Positions 55,485 to 63,105 of a stretch of 64,000 nt of DNA are shown here, in pieces (within the stretch, counting starts at the first letter, position 1; every line of letters starts with the position of its first letter). Below the pieces are notes generated by a model. The model had not been told where the DNA came from. It made no database searches and saw only the letters and a program-made list of their open reading frames with translations. Position numbers and translations under genes: made by a program. This DNA comes from Chloroflexi bacterium HGW-Chloroflexi-10 (lineage in GTDB: Bacteria > Chloroflexota > Anaerolineae > Anaerolineales > Anaerolineaceae), in the NCBI GenBank assembly GCA_002840755.1, contig PHBZ01000008.1:62001-126000 (forward strand). Reading direction: 5' to 3'.

Positions 55485-55920
55485 AGAGAGATGCACTTGC
55501 CGGCCCGGATAGTTCATTCACAGCCAAATCTACCGCGTTAGTAAACTACAGAAAGTGTGTTTCTCTTTTTCCCCGCCCCCCCAGAGAGATGCACTTACCG
55601 GCACGGAAAGTTCATTCACAGGCCAAAATCTACCGCATTGGTAAACTACCGGAAGTGCGTTTCTCTTTTTCCCCGCCCCCCAGAGAGATGCACTTACCGA
55701 CCCGGAAAGTTCATTCACAGGCCAAAATCTACCGCATTGGTAAACTACCGGAAGTGCGTTTCTCTTTTTCCCCGGAATCCCCCAAGAGAGATGCACTTAC
55801 CGGCCCGGGACGCGCGCGCATTCACAGCCAAATCTACCACGTTAGTAAGCTACCGAAAGTGCGCTTCTCTTTTTCCACTGGAATCCCCCAAAGAGAGATG
55901 CACTTACCGAGGCGCAGATG
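55485..55920 (+). repeat. Hairpin-ended repeat cluster 3 (four full, one truncated copy)
   Basis: Units begin at 55485, 55583, 55682, 55785 and 55892 (spacing 98, 99, 103 and 107). Each full unit is about 88 bp, from AGAGAGATGCACTT to AAGTGCGTTTCTCTTTTT, with spacers such as CCCCGCCCCCC or CCCCGGAATCCCCCA. The fifth copy stops after about 25 nt. Copies two and three differ at only a few bases. Confidence 0.9.
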
Positions 55921-55998
55921 TCCGCGAGGCGTTCGGTAATTTTTTGCCTGAAATGGGATGCGTCTGTTGGGATGTTCTGACCATCAAGCATTAAATGC

Positions 55999-56694
55999 TC
56001 ATTTACAAGGGTCCGAACTATAGACCATCAGACTACTGCCCCCAAATTGTCCTTGAGACGTAAACGTGCAGGCGTATAATTCTTGTGGCAATGCAGCATC
56101 CTGAATGGCTCTCCTCCCAAAGTTCACTGTCCAATAATGTCCCCAATCACTGCCAGGATCTCTAACATACCCAATACCAAAGTCCGTATAGCTGCTGGAG
56201 AGTATAAGCGATCTGTGCACTGGACTGTTCAACCACCAATTAACCATACTTCCAGTATTACCACCAAATCCCCACCCGATGATTTCTCCCCAGGTCGTCC
56301 AATTATAGCCAGCTTCTTGCATCCGCTGTCCACCATTGGAACCATCCGAACCGGTATGGCTGGTAAAATGCTGCTCAGCCATATCTCTGCTGTGTCGGCG
56401 AGCGGACTGTGTCAATTCGGATACCAGTGTAAGCGGTGAAAGCCCATTTGAGATTCTTTGTTGATTGAGTAAATTAGCAATGGACTGTTCGTTAACAATA
56501 TCATCAGGTGGAATAGGCGTGGCAGTTGTAGTAGACCCTTTGGCTATCAAGGGTAGATAGACGTAAGCTGTCGCTGTGAAATCAAAGAGCAGCGGAGATG
56601 CTGAACCTGTACTGGTGATGAGCGAAAGTAATGAAAGAAAGATGACCGCCGCCGCCACTACGGGAATGATATGTTTTCGTTTATTTGCATGCAT
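55999..56694 (-). CDS. Exported CAP (SCP/PR-1) domain protein
   Basis: The 231-residue protein has an N-terminal hydrophobic signal or anchor (about 8-32). The motif AYVYLPLIAKG at about 44-54 is like the C-terminal tail of other exported proteins here. A Thr-rich linker follows, then a CAP domain (about 68-200) with RRHSRDMAEQHFTSHTGSDG, MVNWWLNSPVHRSLIL and YWTVNFGR. The CAP-tetrad His and Glu residues are present. It is extracytoplasmic and of YkwD type; the activity is unknown. Confidence 0.9.
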   Translation of the reverse strand: MHANKRKHIIPVVAAAVIFLSLLSLITSTGSASPLLFDFTATAYVYLPLIAKGSTTTATPIPPDDIVNEQSIANLLNQQRISNGLSPLTLVSELTQSARRHSRDMAEQHFTSHTGSDGSNGGQRMQEAGYNWTTWGEIIGWGFGGNTGSMVNWWLNSPVHRSLILSSSYTDFGIGYVRDPGSDWGHYWTVNFGRRAIQDAALPQELYACTFTSQGQFGGSSLMVYSSDPCK

Positions 56695-56811
56695 GCGGTT
56701 TCTCCATATAAATTATTGAAGCCGGCCCCTGCCGTGCCTGTCATATTATAAAATACTACAGCTGGCTTGCGAATTAAGGATGGATGTCCTTCATCCACCG
56801 GTGCGGGCCAC

Positions 56812-56939
56812 TCGCTAAGCTCGTCCAATTCTACTTCACCATATAGAGAATATTGGTCATGTCAGCTTCGCAATGACTGGAGATAAGGCTCCCTGCCAGG
56901 CTCAGCTAGACTTCGTGGACCATCTGACCAGCGTTAGCG
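56812..56939 (-). other. attC-like arms, with a stop codon inside
   Basis: The plus-strand arms CGCTAAGCTCGTC (56813-56825) and GACCAGCGTTAGCG (56926-56939) are near reverse complements with extra unpaired bases, as seen in attC sites. The TAA stop of the DUF1801 gene (56934) lies inside the CTAAC of the right arm, another cassette habit. The GTTRRRY fit is imperfect. The rest of 56695-56933 shows nothing else. Confidence 0.4.
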
Positions 56940-57323
56940 CTTCAACTTACGCCAGCCGCCGGCGCGATTGTTCGCAATAATTTGTTTGAACATCGCGGTG
57001 AGCGCGCGCCTGTTGATCATTTCGCCTTGACGGATGGCCACCGTGCGGGCAGTCTTGTTGTCGTGTCCGCCGGTGATAATCCCTTCGGGATCAGGGACGA
57101 TAGCACCGTCATAGAGAAATATGTTGATATGATCCTTCGCCGCTAGAAGGGCGCAGATATTGCCCTGAAGCACAAAGTACGGGCGATTAGTGCGTTTGAT
57201 CGTTTCGGTAACGTCTCGGTCGGCGGCGTGAATTAACTCGCGCACCTCGCGGCAGATAACTTGCTGCCAATCAGGCAGGCTATCGATGTAGGCATCAACG
57301 CGTGGGTCGGCGGTGTAAGTCAT
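56934..57323 (-). CDS. DUF1801-family protein
   Basis: About 129 residues from the ATG at 57323, which has GAGG. DUF1801 signatures are VDAYIDSLPDWQQVICREVR, NRPYFVLQGNICALLAAKDH and INIFLYDGAIVPDPEGIITG; the tail RTVAIRQGEMINRRALTAM is also typical. It is distinct from the two DUF1801 genes near 47 kb. Its stop lies within an attC-like arm. Confidence 0.87.
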   Translation of the reverse strand: MTYTADPRVDAYIDSLPDWQQVICREVRELIHAADRDVTETIKRTNRPYFVLQGNICALLAAKDHINIFLYDGAIVPDPEGIITGGHDNKTARTVAIRQGEMINRRALTAMFKQIIANNRAGGWRKLKR

Positions 57324-57357
57324 TATAAATCCTCTGTCTCTCACTCAACATCGCACC

Positions 57358-57482
57358 GAGGGCAAAATCGAAGCCAGGTTCAACAACCTGTAAGAGCGAT
57401 AAGATGTTGCGAATTTGCAGGGTTAACCACCCTGAATGCAAATTCATTGATGAAATAAGTATAGCACTTGAATGAAGAATCA
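57358..57482 (+). repeat. Duplicated spacer, copy 1
   Basis: This matches 60115-60239 at an offset of 2,757 with few differences (for example GATAAG versus GATAAT, and TTAACCACC versus TTATTCACC). It starts GAGGGCAAAATCGAAGCCAG and ends where the first hairpin-ended repeat begins; the similarity then continues through that repeat. A divergent third copy of its first part lies near 62070-62110. Confidence 0.88.
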
Positions 57483-57757
57483 AGAGAGATGCACTTACAA
57501 GCCCGGGATGCTCATTCACAGGCCAAAATCTACCACATTGGTAAACTACAGAAAGTGCGTTTCTCTTTTTCCCCGCCCCCCCAGAGAGATGCACTTACCG
57601 GCACGGAAAGTGCATTCACAGGCAAAAATCTACCGCATTGGTAAACTACCGGAAGTGCGTTTCTCTTTTTCCCCGGAATCCCCCCCAGAGAGATGCACTT
57701 ACTGGCCCGGGATGCTCATTCACAGGCAAAAATTTACCACATTGGCAAACTGCCGAA
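57483..57757 (+). repeat. Hairpin-ended repeat cluster 4 (two full, one truncated copy)
   Basis: Units begin at 57483, 57583 and 57687. The third lacks its right end: similarity stops at AAACTGCCGAA, directly before the stop codon of the lipoprotein gene at 57762. Confidence 0.88.
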
Positions 57758-57761
57758 TGAA

Positions 57762-58415
57762 TCAAGGTATTTGAACCTGCTCTCTGTCGAGAAAACCATA
57801 GTTGGTAAAGCGATAAGTTGTAACTCTATGGCATTCAGAACTGGGATCCTCTTCTACTTGCTGAACCCAACTTTGTCCGGGCTCAAGCCAAATCGTCTGA
57901 CCCCATAGTTCAACCACAATTGCTCCTTGACGATATACGCTAAAAATTGTGCCCAATTGATACTTAATGGTATAAGGGAGCGACTGGATCATACTCAACT
58001 CGCTGCTGATGCCGCCACCCATTGCACCTTGATTGCGATCACCATCACCGATAAAGCCTATAATATTTGTGGCATGTTCGTCAGGTTGATCGGAAATCCC
58101 TGAAAAAGCATACAACTCACCCGATGAGTAATCGTATCCTGGAAAATCAATCATCGCAGCATCTGTACAATTTCCCGAACCGTCCCAGGTTCTCCAATAC
58201 TCGACAAACAAATACTTGTCCACAGGCACTTCGTTTATTCCTTCCACGAAATCAGTAGCTGGGCGAAGCGTTGGGGATGGAGGAAGAGTTGTCTGTGTGG
58301 GTGACAGGTTTGCCGGAGCATCGGTAAATTTCGCGGGTTGATTGGGGGCTGGAACAGGTCCACAAGCTGCCAGTAGAATGAGTAAAATTACAGCCAGGTA
58401 TTTAAACACACACAT
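57762..58415 (-). CDS. Lipoprotein of unknown function
   Basis: About 217 residues from the ATG at 58415, which has GGAG. The signal peptide ends in lipobox LLAACG, then a Pro/Thr-rich linker to about 55. The remaining domain (VPVDKYLFVEYWRTWDGSG, YSSGELYAFSGISD) is not one I recognise. It is membrane-anchored. The truncated hairpin-ended repeat abuts its stop. Confidence 0.8.
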   Translation of the reverse strand: MCVFKYLAVILLILLAACGPVPAPNQPAKFTDAPANLSPTQTTLPPSPTLRPATDFVEGINEVPVDKYLFVEYWRTWDGSGNCTDAAMIDFPGYDYSSGELYAFSGISDQPDEHATNIIGFIGDGDRNQGAMGGGISSELSMIQSLPYTIKYQLGTIFSVYRQGAIVVELWGQTIWLEPGQSWVQQVEEDPSSECHRVTTYRFTNYGFLDREQVQIP

Positions 58416-58469
58416 ACTTCTCCTATCCATAGCAAATCAATCGCACATTCTTCTGCTGCATCAAAAGCT

Positions 58470-58502
58470 GCCCAAAGCTGTGCGTTGACCTGCTGGCGGG
58501 CG
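58470..58502 (-). other. Short palindrome with core-like ends
   Basis: GCTGCCC (58468-58474) pairs with GGGCGGC (58498-58504) around AGC/GCT and a loop. The core-like end GCCCAAA differs from RYYYAAC by one base. It is shorter than any typical attC, so it is only suggestive. Confidence 0.25.
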
Positions 58503-58509
58503 GCGTTTC

Positions 58510-60051
58510 CTACGGTGAAAATGTCTCATTCAGATTCTGCTTAACTTGACCAACATTTGGCTCCAAGCAAACGTGAATGTTTGGCTCGGAATTTGGAACA
58601 ACTATAGTCTGTCCTAAAACAGGACCATTATCCGTGATTACATCAAGATGAAGTGGCTGAAAGTTGCACGATTCAGATTGAACCATAAGGACAGCCGCTG
58701 TTAGATCGAAAATCTCAGCAGTTTCAAGACCCCAGGTATTGAACATAATGTCGTAGAGATCTACAACCATATTGCCTTTATCATCACCTTGGCGCCATGG
58801 AAGGATATCTTCCTGACGTAATAGCACTTTGTTTGTGGCGTCAAGCGGTACCATATAAAGTTCCAAACCAGACTCGAATACTTCTTTTGCGGCTTGTGGG
58901 TCGGCTATGATATTCCACTCTGCAACTTGGTTATTAGAGTCACGAATCAGACCAGTTATGTTGCCGGGGACATACACCGCGCCACCCATGAAGTAAACAG
59001 CCGAAATATTACCCTTAATAGCCGGGTCAAGCTGGAGAGCCTGCGCAAGATTCGTAAAAGGTCCGCTCAGAAAAATAGTTACGGGTTCTGGAGCTTGATC
59101 AATAATTGAGACTGTCAAGTTAGGAGCATTCTGGAACGGATAAGTCTTGTCAGCATTCGGTAACGGATAATCCCAGAAATTGTCGCTTAGTTGACGTAAC
59201 CAATCAGGGAAAGGCGTGCCTCCTACCAAAGGCATATCCTGTCCTGCGCCAAGAGGAATATCACTAATTCCAAAGTTATCCAGCAAACACCCTATATGCT
59301 GTATGTACAATTTGGGGTGGGCTTCACCATAAGAAATGGTTATAGCTTGAATAGATAGTTCTGGATAACTTAACAAATAAAGAAGCGCTGCCATCCCATC
59401 GCGACTGCCGTCATCGTCATAGAGCAAGAGCATTTTCTTGGACGATGATATGGTCTCAACAGTCTCGGCAGGAGTAGAGGAAGTAATTAGCGTTGATGTT
59501 GGCGGAACAGATGTGCATGTATCCGCTACAGTTGGATTGCTTGCAGGCGCACCGCTTACGGTAATCAAAGCCAACAACCCCCAGCCCACAACATTGGCTG
59601 CAATCCACCGACCAGCCTGGGACAATCGTCGCTGTAGGAAAAGCCATTGTGCGATCCCGATTGCCAACCCAATCACGAGAAACATCAGACTGAAATTCAG
59701 GAAACGGTTTGTCTGGTTCAACCAGCCAGGTATGAGAAACAGCAGCATTCCAAGTAGCCAGCCTCCCGTGGTAGCGGGCACCCACCATCCCATACGTGGC
59801 AGGTAACGGCGCAAAAACGCATATTGCAATGCGCCTGTCGCAAGACCGACCATGGGGAAAAAGGTGTAGGTAAACAAATAATCTTCCGTAATATGGCGCA
59901 CCCCATTCACGTAGATGAAGTCACCGACCACCTGTGTAATTATGTTCAGGACGAGAAGATCAAGGAAAATGGCAAAGGGGATACATAAGAACGACAGAAC
60001 GATCCAGATGGGATAAAAAAACCAGCTGGGTTTTTCGTTATTCGTGCTCAT
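58510..60051 (-). CDS. Membrane protein fused to a nucleoside-hydrolase-like domain
   Basis: About 513 residues from the ATG at 60051, which has AAAGGAG; an upstream ATG at 60090 lies in the core-like motif. Residues 1-175 hold four or five membrane segments. After a Thr/Ser linker, residues about 210-500 match inosine-uridine nucleoside hydrolases, with SGPFTNLAQALQLDP, YFMGGAVYVPGNITG and EWNIIADPQAA. The calcium site reads DDDGSRDG instead of the usual DxDxxxDD: its last Asp is Gly. Activity may be altered. Its purpose is unknown. Confidence 0.83.
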   Translation of the reverse strand: MSTNNEKPSWFFYPIWIVLSFLCIPFAIFLDLLVLNIITQVVGDFIYVNGVRHITEDYLFTYTFFPMVGLATGALQYAFLRRYLPRMGWWVPATTGGWLLGMLLFLIPGWLNQTNRFLNFSLMFLVIGLAIGIAQWLFLQRRLSQAGRWIAANVVGWGLLALITVSGAPASNPTVADTCTSVPPTSTLITSSTPAETVETISSSKKMLLLYDDDGSRDGMAALLYLLSYPELSIQAITISYGEAHPKLYIQHIGCLLDNFGISDIPLGAGQDMPLVGGTPFPDWLRQLSDNFWDYPLPNADKTYPFQNAPNLTVSIIDQAPEPVTIFLSGPFTNLAQALQLDPAIKGNISAVYFMGGAVYVPGNITGLIRDSNNQVAEWNIIADPQAAKEVFESGLELYMVPLDATNKVLLRQEDILPWRQGDDKGNMVVDLYDIMFNTWGLETAEIFDLTAAVLMVQSESCNFQPLHLDVITDNGPVLGQTIVVPNSEPNIHVCLEPNVGQVKQNLNETFSP

Positions 60052-60084
60052 TCTGATGATCTCCTTTTGCTTTGCGTTATAGCT

Positions 60085-60091
60085 GCCCAAC
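60085..60091 (-). other. attC core-like heptamer (GCCCAAC on plus strand)
   Basis: On the minus strand GTTGGGC lies 34 nt before the start of the nucleoside-hydrolase-like gene, matching GTTRRRY perfectly. GTTATAGC is adjacent. A partner half-site was not found to the right, where the duplicated spacer and repeats begin. Confidence 0.4.
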
Positions 60092-60114
60092 GAATTAAGG
60101 ATAACATGGCGGAG

Positions 60115-60239
60115 GAGGGCAAAATCGAAGCCAGGTTCAACAACCTGTAAGAGCGATAATATGTTGCGAATTTGCAGGGTTATTCACCCTGAATGCAAAT
60201 TCATTGATGAAATAAGTATAGCACTTGAATGAAGAATCA
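60115..60239 (+). repeat. Duplicated spacer, copy 2
   Basis: Second copy of 57358-57482. The plus strand just upstream includes ATGGCGGAGGAGGGC, a 14-codon peptide frame ending inside the repeat. A similar start occurs near 62070. Confidence 0.88.
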
Positions 60240-60530
60240 AGAGAGACGCACTTACAAGCCCGGAAAGTTCATTCACAGGCAAAAATCTACCGCATTGGTA
60301 AACTACAGAAAGTGCGTTTCTCTTTTTCCCCGCCCCCCAGAGAGACGCACTTACCGGCCCGGATAGTTCATTTACAGGCAAAATCTACCACGTAGGCAAA
60401 CTACCGAAAGTGCGTTTCTCTTTTTCCCGGTACACCACCCAGAGAGATGCACTTACTGGCCTGGGAAGTTCATTCACAGGCAAAAATCTACCGGGTTGGT
60501 AAGCTGCAGAAAGTGCGTTTCTCTTTTTCT
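60240..60530 (+). repeat. Hairpin-ended repeat cluster 5 (three full copies)
   Basis: Units begin at 60240, 60339 and 60441. The first two start AGAGAGACGCACTT: the T-to-C change turns a G-T pair in the terminal stem into G-C. The stretch 60531-60692 beyond the cluster has no supported feature. Confidence 0.9.
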
Positions 60531-60692
60531 CAAGTGATGACATGGTTGATCCATGTGCCTATAGGATTAGATTATTGACAAATTGGGAGCAGGAAGAACT
60601 CAAAGCCAGAAAAAGCTCCTGAATCGTGCGACTCCCACACGTCGGCGGGTAGCAGCTTACGCCATTGTTGCGTTGTTTGCATGTCGATGCTA

Positions 60693-61259
60693 TCAACCTG
60701 ACATAGTCCCATCTCTGGTTATGTCCTCGGCAACATCAGCCAAATCATTCCCCAATTGATGCCCACGCCCAACGAATATGCGGACAATTGCCTGTGGAAG
60801 TTTTGCTGCATACAGCATAAGGTGGGCAAATGGTACTACTTCATCATCGCGACTATGGTACAAGAAGGTCCGGGGTATTGCCGGGAGCTTTGTGGCAAAG
60901 TCACCTGGTAAATTCATTTCGGGATAGTTCCAGTTTTCATCTCCACCAAAATATGGTGTAGCAAGCAGAAACAGGCCGGCAATAGATTTCTCGACCTGCT
61001 CCTCGCTAAGATATTTCAACAGAATCGAACCGCCCACCGAGTGTGCCACTAGAATGACTTGATCGTCTAGGGCAGACAACTCCATTGCAATTTGAGCTTT
61101 CCAATCCGCATACCCAGCGCTTTCTTCAAGTGGCATTTTCGGATAGCGCACCTCATAGGCAGCCCCCAAGGTGTTTTGCAGTGATGCAGCTAGAATTCCA
61201 TCTTCCTCGTAAACGCCCTCTCCACCGCCGCCATGTATAAAGAGTATATGCTTGGTCAT
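60693..61259 (-). CDS. Small serine hydrolase, RBBP9-like alpha/beta fold
   Basis: About 188 residues from the ATG at 61259, which has AAGGAG. It opens with KHILFIHGGGGEGVYEEDG, has the nucleophile elbow VILVAHSVGGSILLKYL, the acid in YHSRDDEVVPF and the His in VGRGHQLGND. The order matches RBBP9/YdeN hydrolases. It is cytoplasmic; the substrate is unknown. The attC-like element at 61317-61515 lies immediately upstream. Confidence 0.9.
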   Translation of the reverse strand: MTKHILFIHGGGGEGVYEEDGILAASLQNTLGAAYEVRYPKMPLEESAGYADWKAQIAMELSALDDQVILVAHSVGGSILLKYLSEEQVEKSIAGLFLLATPYFGGDENWNYPEMNLPGDFATKLPAIPRTFLYHSRDDEVVPFAHLMLYAAKLPQAIVRIFVGRGHQLGNDLADVAEDITRDGTMSG

Positions 61260-61316
61260 CTTGTTTCTCCTTAAAGGTACTACCTGTCTGCTGTTCAATG
61301 CTGTTGTTATCATGCC

Positions 61317-61515
61317 GCCTAATGTTTTGCATTACCGGCAAGGGCGGGAAATGGTGGCAAAGCCACCAGACGCCCGCGAAGCGTCCGCCGTTTGGGTCAG
61401 AGTCTCTGAAAGTGTGGGAGAATGCCCGCACTTATCCGGTGCACCACATCAGGATGGCGGACCATCATTTTTCCCGAAATGACACGTTCGGTGTCCTGAG
61501 AACACTGCGTTGGGC
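61317..61515 (-). other. Long attC-like element, 199 bp
   Basis: The plus-strand ends GCCGCCTAATG and CGTTGGGCGG are reverse complements apart from two changes. Further in, CGGGAAA + TGGT pairs with ACCA + TTTCCCG. Several small hairpins fill the centre, including GGTGGCAAAGCCACC. GTTGGGC (61509-61515) fits GTTRRRY exactly. It lies 36 nt after one stop and 57 nt before the next start, the layout of an integron cassette junction. Confidence 0.5.
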
Positions 61516-61551
61516 GGTTTTTATTGATAACCTAGTTTTATCAGGAGTTGT

Positions 61552-62007
61552 TCATATGTGCTGATAGATTACTCTCAACCCTGTTCCAAGTATGGCTTCT
61601 AATTCTAGAATATATATTTCTTTTAACGGACCGATATTTGGATTCATGGCTTCGATGGCAAATTTTCCGAAACCTTGATGCCAATCATAAACTAATTCAT
61701 TTAATGAGCACGAATGCTTGCAGCAAGGAGTTAAGTATTTATCTAATTTAAATGTATCCTTATCAAAGTCAATGTGCATTTTTTCTTGCCACCAACCTGG
61801 TGGAAGTTCAGCATTGCATTTTGGACAGCTTATTCGATCTAAATTAGCTCCACAATCAAAAAAGGAAATATGTTCAGTGACAATTATTTTGACTTTGTCG
61901 GAATCAGGGGCAATTTCCAATAATCGCTTACGGGCGTTTTCTCTAAGGATTTCTTCAGGAATATAATTTGGTTCCTTTGGAATTAATATTATCCAATTAT
62001 CAGACAT
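61552..62007 (-). CDS. Hypothetical protein with zinc-ribbon cysteines
   Basis: A 151-residue protein. Cysteines in CPKC (about 61-64) and CCKHSC (about 94-99) suggest a zinc-binding knuckle. The first half (NWIILIPKEPNYIPEEILRE) and the end (LKEIYILELEAILGTGLRVI) are conserved-looking but not from a family I recognise. It is cytoplasmic. GAGAGA lies upstream, and GTTGGGC (minus strand) lies 20 nt before the start. Confidence 0.72.
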   Translation of the reverse strand: MSDNWIILIPKEPNYIPEEILRENARKRLLEIAPDSDKVKIIVTEHISFFDCGANLDRISCPKCNAELPPGWWQEKMHIDFDKDTFKLDKYLTPCCKHSCSLNELVYDWHQGFGKFAIEAMNPNIGPLKEIYILELEAILGTGLRVIYQHI

Positions 62008-62027
62008 AATCTCTCTTGGCGATTACC

Positions 62028-62034
62028 GCCCAAC
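62028..62034 (-). other. attC core-like heptamer (GCCCAAC on plus strand)
   Basis: ACCGCCCAACG lies 20 nt before the gene that starts at 62007; on the minus strand it reads GTTGGGC, a perfect GTTRRRY. The spacer to the right (62035-62523, 489 nt) holds a divergent copy of the duplicated spacer and an imperfect palindrome around ACTCGCTACGCGA (about 62408-62440). No gene is supported in it. Confidence 0.4.
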
Positions 62035-62523
62035 GAAATAAGGATTGATGTCCTTCGCTCCTCAGGATAAAATGGCGGAGGAGGACAAAATCAAAGCCAT
62101 GTTCAACATACTGCCACATCATTCCTTCGTTCCTCAGGACAATGACCGAGTTGAAATAAGCCATCTAGGAAAAGATACCTGCTATTTGGAATTTAGGACA
62201 CACCAATCATTTAAACCCAGGTTTTGCAGGCAGTAATACAGCCATTGTACAATCAAAGGAGAAACCAACGCAAGTCAGAAACATGGCAAAAAACGGTATA
62301 GACTTTTTTTTTGTCATCTTTTTTCCCCTTCTCAGGGTGTAATACCACTTCGACATAGCCAGTCACCCAACCACATCGGTTGCCTGCTACCTGGTAGCCT
62401 GACCCTTACTAGGACTGGACTCGCTACGCGACCAGTAAGCAGACGATGACTTTTCATGATACACCGCGCTTTATTGGGATTTATGTGTTGTACAAGATTT
62501 GCTGGCTAAAAAGGCTCTACCTG

Positions 62524-62805
62524 TCAATCAGATTTCTTTGTAGTGATCTTCTTTCCATCCAGGTTAAGAATGCCGGACGCATCCCGATGAGGTCCGCTAG
62601 TTTGTTTCACTGTAAATTCTGCGCCATTCAAAATTACATGCGCAATTGCTCTGGCATGCCCGGTACCCAGGCCATAATCTGCCTTAAGCCATTCAATAAT
62701 CTCTTTATGTTTGGTCAAGTTCTTTTCCTTTGCCTCAGCAACAAATTCCTTAGGTGCTTTTCCTGTAATTTCTTCAACTTTATCTAAATATGCTTGAAAT
62801 GACAT
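62524..62805 (-). CDS. Short DUF4287 protein
   Basis: This 93-residue protein matches the DUF4287 domain, with FQAYLDKVEEITGKAPKEF, EIIEWLKADYGLGTGHARAI and AHVILNG; it lacks the DUF5655 half found in the gene at 17238. AGGAGA precedes the ATG. The function is unknown. It is the rightmost gene of the accessory run. Confidence 0.88.
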   Translation of the reverse strand: MSFQAYLDKVEEITGKAPKEFVAEAKEKNLTKHKEIIEWLKADYGLGTGHARAIAHVILNGAEFTVKQTSGPHRDASGILNLDGKKITTKKSD

Positions 62806-63105
62806 AATTTTCTCCTGTTTATGATTAAGTGAGTAATTTAAATATTCTACGATAATTTCTGCTTGCTCGCTTTTGCAGAATGCCAGAACTTAGTCAGAAC
62901 GGACGGTTTGCCCAAACCACCCCTTTTCGGTAGAGGGGATGAAAAAATGCTCATCTCACTCTCCTTTATTTCATTAAAATTGGTTATGAGCATCATATCT
63001 CGATCGGCAAAGTCTGTATTGTACAAAAACGACAACCGCTCAGGTCTGTTCTTATCGAAAATCGCGCAGCATCCCTTCAGCCGGTGCCCTTTCCTGTCTG
63101 GCAGT
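62806..63105. other. 300-nt spacer, one hairpin
   Basis: CCCCTTTTCGGTAGAGGGG (about 62922-62940) forms a short hairpin. Small frames on both strands look like chance. I see no gene. Confidence 0.4.

Noticed and set aside
55485..55920. The tandem repeats could be a CRISPR array
   Set aside because: Units are ~88 bp with spacers of only 11-18 bp that are themselves similar, and no cas gene is present. Repeat-and-spacer proportions are opposite to CRISPR.
55557..55994. Open frames with repeated motifs such as RCTYRPGKFIHRPKST across the hairpin-ended repeats
   Set aside because: The frames arise from the repeated DNA itself, exist on both strands, lack ribosome sites and change frame with spacer length.
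62045..62236. A 63-residue plus-strand frame (MMSFAPQDKMAEEDK...)
   Set aside because: It lies in a divergent copy of the duplicated spacer, has no ribosome site and no recognisable product; only the short MAEE part recurs.
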